Below are positions 59,798 through 64,000 of a stretch of DNA of 64,000 nucleotides, piece by piece. The stretch covers positions 310,001 to 374,000 of the forward strand of contig NZ_JBDIML010000002.1 of assembly GCF_039614845.1 (NCBI RefSeq), given 5' to 3'. A model generated the notes under the pieces. It was not told the origin of the DNA, made no database searches, and saw nothing but the letters and a program-made list of their open reading frames with translations. Numbering within the stretch: the first letter of the stretch is position 1; each line of letters opens with the position of its first letter. Source of the stretch: Ornithinibacillus xuwenensis. Lineage in GTDB: Bacteria; Bacillota; Bacilli; Bacillales; Amphibacillaceae. The translations under genes and the position numbers were made by a program.

Positions 59798-60361
59798 ATG
59801 AAAAAGCAAGTGTTATTTATTCATTGCGCAGGTCCTCAAGGAAATCAACAAGGAAGTGAAGGGTTAGTTGAATATTTACAGCAAAATCTTAGCAATGAGT
59901 ATAGCTTACTCAATCCCAGCATGCCAAACCCAGAGGAGCCAGTTTATCATCAGTGGAAAAAAGAACTTCAGAAAAACTTCGATTCACTCACCGGTGAGGT
60001 CATACTTGTCGGGCATTCCTTAGGTGGTACAGTATTATTGAAATATCTGTCAGAAGAGGAATGTAACGTTTCGATAAGGGGGCTTTTTATTGTAGCTACA
60101 CCCTATTGGGGAATTGATAGGGACTGGAGTCGTTCAGATTTTGTACTAGATGAAAGATTCTACGCGAAATTACCACAATCGATTGATACTTATTTTTATC
60201 ACAGTATGCATGATGAAACTGTCCCAATTAATCACTTAGTCCAACTTACGAAGGGTTTTGCGGATACGACCATACGTATTCAGGATGGAAGTAGTCACTT
60301 ATTTGAAAACGGACTAGCAGAATTAGTAGTGGATATTAAAAATAGTAATCTAGAAAGATAG
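59798..60361 (+). CDS. Alpha/beta hydrolase (RBBP9/YdeN family)
   Basis: A 187-residue serine hydrolase. LFIHCAGPQGNQQGSEGLVE at the start, nucleophile elbow VGHSLGGTV near 69-77, acidic residue in SMHDETVPINH and catalytic His in GSSHLF near 169-174. The RBBP9/YdeN family has no firm substrate. Start ATG 59798 behind GGGAGG. It may share a transcript with the VOC gene. Confidence 0.85.
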   Translation: MKKQVLFIHCAGPQGNQQGSEGLVEYLQQNLSNEYSLLNPSMPNPEEPVYHQWKKELQKNFDSLTGEVILVGHSLGGTVLLKYLSEEECNVSIRGLFIVATPYWGIDRDWSRSDFVLDERFYAKLPQSIDTYFYHSMHDETVPINHLVQLTKGFADTTIRIQDGSSHLFENGLAELVVDIKNSNLER

Positions 60362-60489
60362 CTTCTGATTTTAATAGCATAACACTGTACGGCGAATTAT
60401 GCTGTCACTGCCATTTGATATAATAGAGCTTAACGTAATACTATCTAATAATCTGTAGAACTAGGTTCACATAAAAATGGAGGAGAAAT

Positions 60490-61053
60490 ATGAAACAGCA
60501 CCAGGCTTTAACGGAAATACCGATATTGGAAACAAAGAATTATTTGTTACGAGGAGTAGCGCTTGATGATGCAAGTAGGCTGTTCGCCTTCATGCAAGAT
60601 AAAATCACCATGCAATTCATTACACCACATCCCGTGCAGACTGAAGAAGAAATGGAGGCGGCCATTAAACAATACTTAGCTAAGTTTCAGGAACAAAAAG
60701 AGATACCCTGGGTAATTATTCATAAAGAAGATGGAGCTTTAATTGGACAATTCCGATTGCATAAGCTACATATGTGGCACAGAAAAGCAGAAATGGGAGC
60801 TGTAATTCAGCAGGATTATCAAAAAACAGGCGTGATGACCGAAGTGTTGGGGGTTATTCTTCCTTATGTTTTTGAGACGTTGAACCTTAATCGATTAGTT
60901 GGTGATATATTTTCCGGAAATGAAGGATCGAGAAGGCTATTAGAAAAGTTTGGTTTTAAAAAAGAAGGGGTACTAAGGCATACGGATTTTGATGGACAAG
61001 CCTTTCATGATACAGTAGTGTATTCCATGTTAAAGCACGAATATGAAGCATAG
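60490..61053 (+). CDS. GNAT family N-acetyltransferase (RimJ/RimL type)
   Basis: A 187-residue acetyl-CoA-dependent transferase. LRGVALDDASRLFAFMQDK near the start, then IGQFRLHKLHMWHRKAEMGA, QQDYQKTGVMTEVL (pyrophosphate loop variant) and LNRLVGDIFSGNEGSRRLLE, FGFKKEGVLR, all RimJ/RimL features. The acceptor could be a ribosomal protein, aminoglycoside or small amine. GGAGGAG lies upstream. It ends at a strong terminator. Confidence 0.88.
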   Translation: MKQHQALTEIPILETKNYLLRGVALDDASRLFAFMQDKITMQFITPHPVQTEEEMEAAIKQYLAKFQEQKEIPWVIIHKEDGALIGQFRLHKLHMWHRKAEMGAVIQQDYQKTGVMTEVLGVILPYVFETLNLNRLVGDIFSGNEGSRRLLEKFGFKKEGVLRHTDFDGQAFHDTVVYSMLKHEYEA

Positions 61054-61054
61054 A

Positions 61055-61087
61055 AAAATCTCTTGGTCAAAGAAGCCAAGAGATTTT
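61055..61087. terminator. Bidirectional terminator
   Basis: Perfect 12-bp stem AAAATCTCTTGG (61055-61066) and CCAAGAGATTTT (61076-61087). Confidence 0.85.
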
Positions 61088-61102
61088 ATATTACTTGAAC
61101 GA

Positions 61103-61957
61103 TTACTCCGCTGTAAAGGTATAAGCAGCCATGGGTCTCACGTTATTCTTGTTAATGGCATCTTCTAGTAGCTTTATTTGTGACTGTATTAATGTCGAGA
61201 GCCTTGAAGGCATTTCATTACTGTTTATTAGTTTATCGTGATATTCCGAAAGCGTTTGATGGATCTCCCATTCCCCATCTTGGAGCATAGGCGAATAGAT
61301 AGATTTCTCGTGCGTAATATTCCACCCAGCCTTTGTCGCTATTTCTTTTAAATCCATCGGTGTAAATAGTGTGCGAACATTTGATGATGTCTCACTTTGG
61401 AAGCATTCATATTGAGCCTGTATAAGAACGGCAAGAAAGTGAGGGAGCTGTTCGGCAGTTGTTACGCGCGTATCCCATTCAGCAAAGCATAATTTCTTAC
61501 CCCATTTCTTCAGTTTTTGCAGAATTTTTTCAAGTTCATGAGCATTGTTTAAGTACCATGAACTGTGTGATAAAATTACTGCATCAAAAGTATGCTCATT
61601 AAATGCTACGTCATCAGATAGGATATCTCGTTCGAAGTCAACCTGTATTCTAGAGGATAAGGAAGAACTTTTTAGATAGTCAATCGATTCGCCTAAGGTA
61701 AGCGGGGCTCCATAATCAGGAGAAGCGATATCGACGCCATGTACAAAACCATTTTCTCCTACCAAATAAGCAAGAACAGCCGTAGTATCCCCTTGGCCAC
61801 AGCCTATTTCTAATATATTGTTACCATCCTCAATACCCCAAAAGCGAGCTAATTTAAGACGGTGTTCGGTTTGTATCTTTTGTGTTTCATAGTTTAATTC
61901 GCTAGCTGCCATACACCCTACAATATAATTTAATGGGTTCGTCATAATCGTGTTCAA
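61103..61957 (-). CDS. Class I SAM-dependent methyltransferase
   Basis: A 284-residue methyltransferase. The SAM-binding loop ILEIGCGQGDTTAVLAYLVG near 48-67, acidic residue in VHGVDIASPDYG and motif IV region FDAVILSHSSWYL are clear. The C-terminal 110 residues are helical and may select the substrate, which is unknown. Start ATG 61957; MTNPLNY five residues later is an alternative. Single gene. Confidence 0.82.
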   Translation of the reverse strand: MNTIMTNPLNYIVGCMAASELNYETQKIQTEHRLKLARFWGIEDGNNILEIGCGQGDTTAVLAYLVGENGFVHGVDIASPDYGAPLTLGESIDYLKSSSLSSRIQVDFERDILSDDVAFNEHTFDAVILSHSSWYLNNAHELEKILQKLKKWGKKLCFAEWDTRVTTAEQLPHFLAVLIQAQYECFQSETSSNVRTLFTPMDLKEIATKAGWNITHEKSIYSPMLQDGEWEIHQTLSEYHDKLINSNEMPSRLSTLIQSQIKLLEDAINKNNVRPMAAYTFTAE

Positions 61958-62081
61958 CTTCTTTCTTTATTAGTAAATTTCTCCTTATACTTACAATATC
62001 AATAAGGAAGTAAACCCACAACTGAATTTGCATAATTATCAGATAACCACATAATAAGGTACAATAATAGGGAGGATTCCA

Positions 62082-62507
62082 ATGTCAAAAGTAATTATTC
62101 GTTATGGAGTTGCGCTATTGGTGTCTCTTTTTTTATATCTGTTATTGTCCCCGTGGGAATTTCCCAATCTGATAACACATTTTTGCGTGTTTTTGCTCGT
62201 ATTATTTTTTCCGTTAATTCTTGTGTTTTTACATGCAAAAAACCAGTGGAAGGCATTTTGGCTAACATTTGGATTTTCCTCTATAGGTGCTATTAGGTTA
62301 CTGGTGGGATTAATCTATAAAGACAAGATCTCCATAATAGACAGTATACGTGTTAATAAAGATAATCTAATTATAGTGGATGGAAATCGAATGCTTATTG
62401 GTGAACCCATTTCATATTGGTATTTAGAAGGACTTCTGATATACCTTTTCTTTGGAATTTTAGGAATATTAGTAGGGATAATTGTGCAAAGAAAGTCCCA
62501 AAAATAG
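62082..62507 (+). CDS. Uncharacterised membrane protein
   Basis: A 141-residue protein with four predicted membrane helices (about 7-25, 32-52, 58-80, 113-136) and an extracytoplasmic or cytoplasmic loop at 82-112 (KDKISIIDSIRVNKDNLIIV). No family recognised. GGGAGG lies nine bases before the start. It is followed 16 bases later by the FAH-family gene, perhaps in one transcript. Confidence 0.6.
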   Translation: MSKVIIRYGVALLVSLFLYLLLSPWEFPNLITHFCVFLLVLFFPLILVFLHAKNQWKAFWLTFGFSSIGAIRLLVGLIYKDKISIIDSIRVNKDNLIIVDGNRMLIGEPISYWYLEGLLIYLFFGILGILVGIIVQRKSQK

Positions 62508-62523
62508 AGAATGAGGTGTGCAA

Positions 62524-63447
62524 ATGAAACTAGTCAGTTATCGCTTGAAGGATCATAATGATCCATTACGGATTGGATTTGTTTTAGAAAATAAGGTTGT
62601 AGATTTACAAGAGGCATATCTACAAATGCTTTCTAAACAGAGAAGGAACGAGGACTTAGATGGATCCATTCCAACCAGTCCAAATGATTTTTATAAGACA
62701 GGGAATGCTGTAATAACCAAAGGAATTGAAGCCTATACATACGTTCAAAATAATCCAAACGATGTAAGCTATTTGCTGCGTGAAGAAGTATATCTAAGCA
62801 CCCCTATTCCCAATCCATCAAAAATAATATGTGTTGGTCGAAATTATGTGGAGCATGCTGCAGAAATGAAGAGTGATATTCCTGACTATCCAGTGTTATT
62901 TGCTAAATTCTCGAATGCCTTAATTGGTCCTGAGGATGAGATTAACAAAACACCAGCTACCGACAAGCTTGATTATGAAGTAGAGCTTACCGTTGTTATC
63001 GGAAAAGAGGCATCCAATGTGCCGAAAGAGGATGCGTTTGATTTTATTGCAGGCTATACCATCGGAAATGATATTACAGCACGGGATTTACAAAAACGAA
63101 CACCACAATGGCTGCAGGGTAAGACATTGGATAGAAGTACTCCAATTGGACCATGGGTTGTAACGGCAGACGAAATAGAAGATCCTGGTAGTCTCGTAAT
63201 TAAAAGCTATGTGAATGGTGAAGAACGCCAGTCTTCTAACACAGAAAAATTTATCTTTGATATCCCATATCTAATCGCTTTCATTTCCAACCTTATTACA
63301 CTTAATCCTGGTGATATCATTATGACAGGGACTCCTGATGGCGTGGCATTTGGAATGGAGTCACCCAAATTTCTGCAAGCTGGTGATTTGGTTACCCTGG
63401 AAATTGAAAAGATTGGCAGGATGGAAAATCGTGTAGGAGATTCGTAA
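62524..63447 (+). CDS. Fumarylacetoacetate hydrolase family protein
   Basis: A 307-residue FAH-superfamily enzyme. KIICVGRNYVEHAAEMKSD near 101-119, then the metal ligands in DYEVELTVVIGKEA near 147-160, TIGNDITARDLQ and IMTGTPDGVAFG near 268-279. The family cleaves or hydrates beta-diketo acids, e.g. acylpyruvases and oxaloacetate decarboxylases. The N-terminal 90-residue extension is the usual one. Start: ATG 62524 behind GAGGTG; a GTG at 62518 overlaps that site. Confidence 0.9.
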   Translation: MKLVSYRLKDHNDPLRIGFVLENKVVDLQEAYLQMLSKQRRNEDLDGSIPTSPNDFYKTGNAVITKGIEAYTYVQNNPNDVSYLLREEVYLSTPIPNPSKIICVGRNYVEHAAEMKSDIPDYPVLFAKFSNALIGPEDEINKTPATDKLDYEVELTVVIGKEASNVPKEDAFDFIAGYTIGNDITARDLQKRTPQWLQGKTLDRSTPIGPWVVTADEIEDPGSLVIKSYVNGEERQSSNTEKFIFDIPYLIAFISNLITLNPGDIIMTGTPDGVAFGMESPKFLQAGDLVTLEIEKIGRMENRVGDS

Positions 63448-63830
63448 CGTTTCGCTGATCACTGGACTGTTCTTGACAAATTGGACAATAATACTAACAA
63501 AAATGGCACAAATTTACTGATATTCACCTGTTCCACTATTTTTTTTTCAGTGAGCTTAAGAAGTCACGATTTTATACTAATATAGTCGAAGTCAAGAAAA
63601 GTCCATTGACAGTAATGACCGTGTTGTTTCACTTTTGCATCCTTTGGTTAAATAAGAAAAATTTGCAAGTTGCATATATGTTTCCAGAATCAAAAATCAG
63701 TATTGCTGACTTATGTTACAGAGAAAATTTAATTGTCCATTTACCAGATTGGTTTAACACTTTGTTTAAATTAAACTTAACTTCAAACTTCTTAGGGAGT
63801 TCTCTGTTAGGCTTAATTTCGATTAAGCCT
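63448..63830. other. AT-rich stretch without a convincing gene
   Basis: About 380 bases with no ribosome-site-supported frame. A 93-codon plus-strand frame (63606-63887) starts on TTG without a Shine-Dalgarno and I do not accept it. A perfect 9-bp hairpin AGGCTTAAT/ATTAAGCCT (63809-63830 region) with a four-base loop lies just after the stop of the small minus-strand frame and may end that transcript. Confidence 0.5.
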
Positions 63831-63965
63831 CTACATTCTTTTATCGGATACCTTATTGTTACTATCCACATTAGTATGATTGATTAATTTACCGTTAATA
63901 TATACATCGGGTTTTTCCACTACACTATACTTATCATACGCAAGTGCTTTCTCCGATTTTATCAT
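63831..63965 (-). CDS. Small protein of 44 residues
   Basis: A minus-strand frame starting MIKSEKALAYDKYSVVEKPD and ending in VSDKRM. Its ATG directly follows the stop codon of a minus-strand frame entering from the right edge, and a hairpin follows its own stop, so it looks like the last gene of an operon. Hydrophilic, no membrane segment. I do not recognise a family. Confidence 0.4.
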   Translation of the reverse strand: MIKSEKALAYDKYSVVEKPDVYINGKLINHTNVDSNNKVSDKRM

Positions 63966-64000
63966 TTACTCAACACCTAATCGTTCTTCCCCATCTTTTT
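63966..64000 (-). CDS. C-terminal end of a gene cut by the window edge
   Basis: An open minus-strand frame reads KDGEERLGVE then TAA at 63968-63966. Only 11 codons are visible, so neither the product nor the reality of the gene can be settled. Confidence 0.3.
   Translation of the reverse strand, partial: KDGEERLGVE

Noticed and set aside
63606..63887. 93-codon plus-strand frame
   Set aside because: TTG start without a Shine-Dalgarno, no recognisable domain, and it overlaps the hairpin and a more plausible minus-strand frame.
1..64000. CRISPR arrays, insertion sequences, integrases, prophage modules, tRNA or rRNA genes
   Set aside because: No regularly spaced repeats, transposase or integrase frames, or recognisable tRNA/rRNA sequence were found; the gene content is ordinary chromosomal.

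Overview
The window is a low-GC Gram-positive chromosome segment, most likely from an endospore-forming Bacillaceae of the Oceanobacillus/Virgibacillus type. Support: two sspH-type spore protein genes, two CwlC-like spore mother-cell amidases, YpjP, Spx, a petrobactin-type yclNOPQ transporter, many TTG/GTG starts with strong GGAGG sites, and RNA regulation by T-box and TPP riboswitch. I see no tRNA, rRNA, CRISPR array, insertion sequence or prophage block. The genus is an inference.

Layout. 0.1-2.2 kb: a PAP2 phosphatase and a GT4 glycosyltransferase behind a promoter that carries PhoP-type boxes in the same geometry as the pstS promoter. 2.2-4.0 kb: a degraded Ala/Lys/Glu-rich remnant, a lipoprotein, two sspH copies and ypjP. 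4.2-8.2 kb: pstSCAB phosphate importer under PhoP boxes. 8.2-13.9 kb: a chemoreceptor, a DUF2089/SHOCT-like three-gene operon, an MFS transporter and a PadR-DUF4188 pair. 14.0-18.2 kb: yclNOP and yclQ, each with its own Fur box. 18.3-24.1 kb: a peptide-type ABC importer. 24.1-26.8 kb: an exported DUF6305 protein with a membrane histidine kinase and its response regulator. 26.9-29.4 kb: a GGDEF-EAL protein.

29.5-36.3 kb is a divergent carbohydrate or cyclitol regulon: TIM-barrel isomerase on one side, LacI regulator, Rbs-type ABC importer and Gfo/Idh dehydrogenase on the other, with three near-identical 14-bp palindromes. 36.4-44.1 kb is mixed housekeeping: a CDP-alcohol phosphotransferase, GrpB, a metallophosphoesterase, Spx, GMP reductase, a YdeI-like protein, a GmhB-like phosphatase and the first CwlC-like amidase.

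44.4-51.6 kb is a complete trpEGDCFBA operon on the minus strand, including its own trpG and preceded by two tandem tryptophan T-boxes. 51.6-55.2 kb is thiW-tenA-thiD-thiM-thiE behind a TPP riboswitch. 55.4-63.5 kb holds an amidohydrolase, a CHY zinc finger protein, a DJ-1/PfpI protein, a flavin-type oxidase, the second amidase, VOC, hydrolase, GNAT and methyltransferase proteins and an FAH-family enzyme. The last 0.5 kb is mostly non-coding, with the end of a minus-strand gene at the border.

Most notable: a putative Pho-controlled PAP2-glycosyltransferase cassette with a 20-residue membrane micropeptide (possibly phosphate-sparing lipid remodelling), tandem Trp T-boxes, the DUF6305 two-component module, the three-operator sugar regulon, and hairpins placed right after two binding-protein genes.
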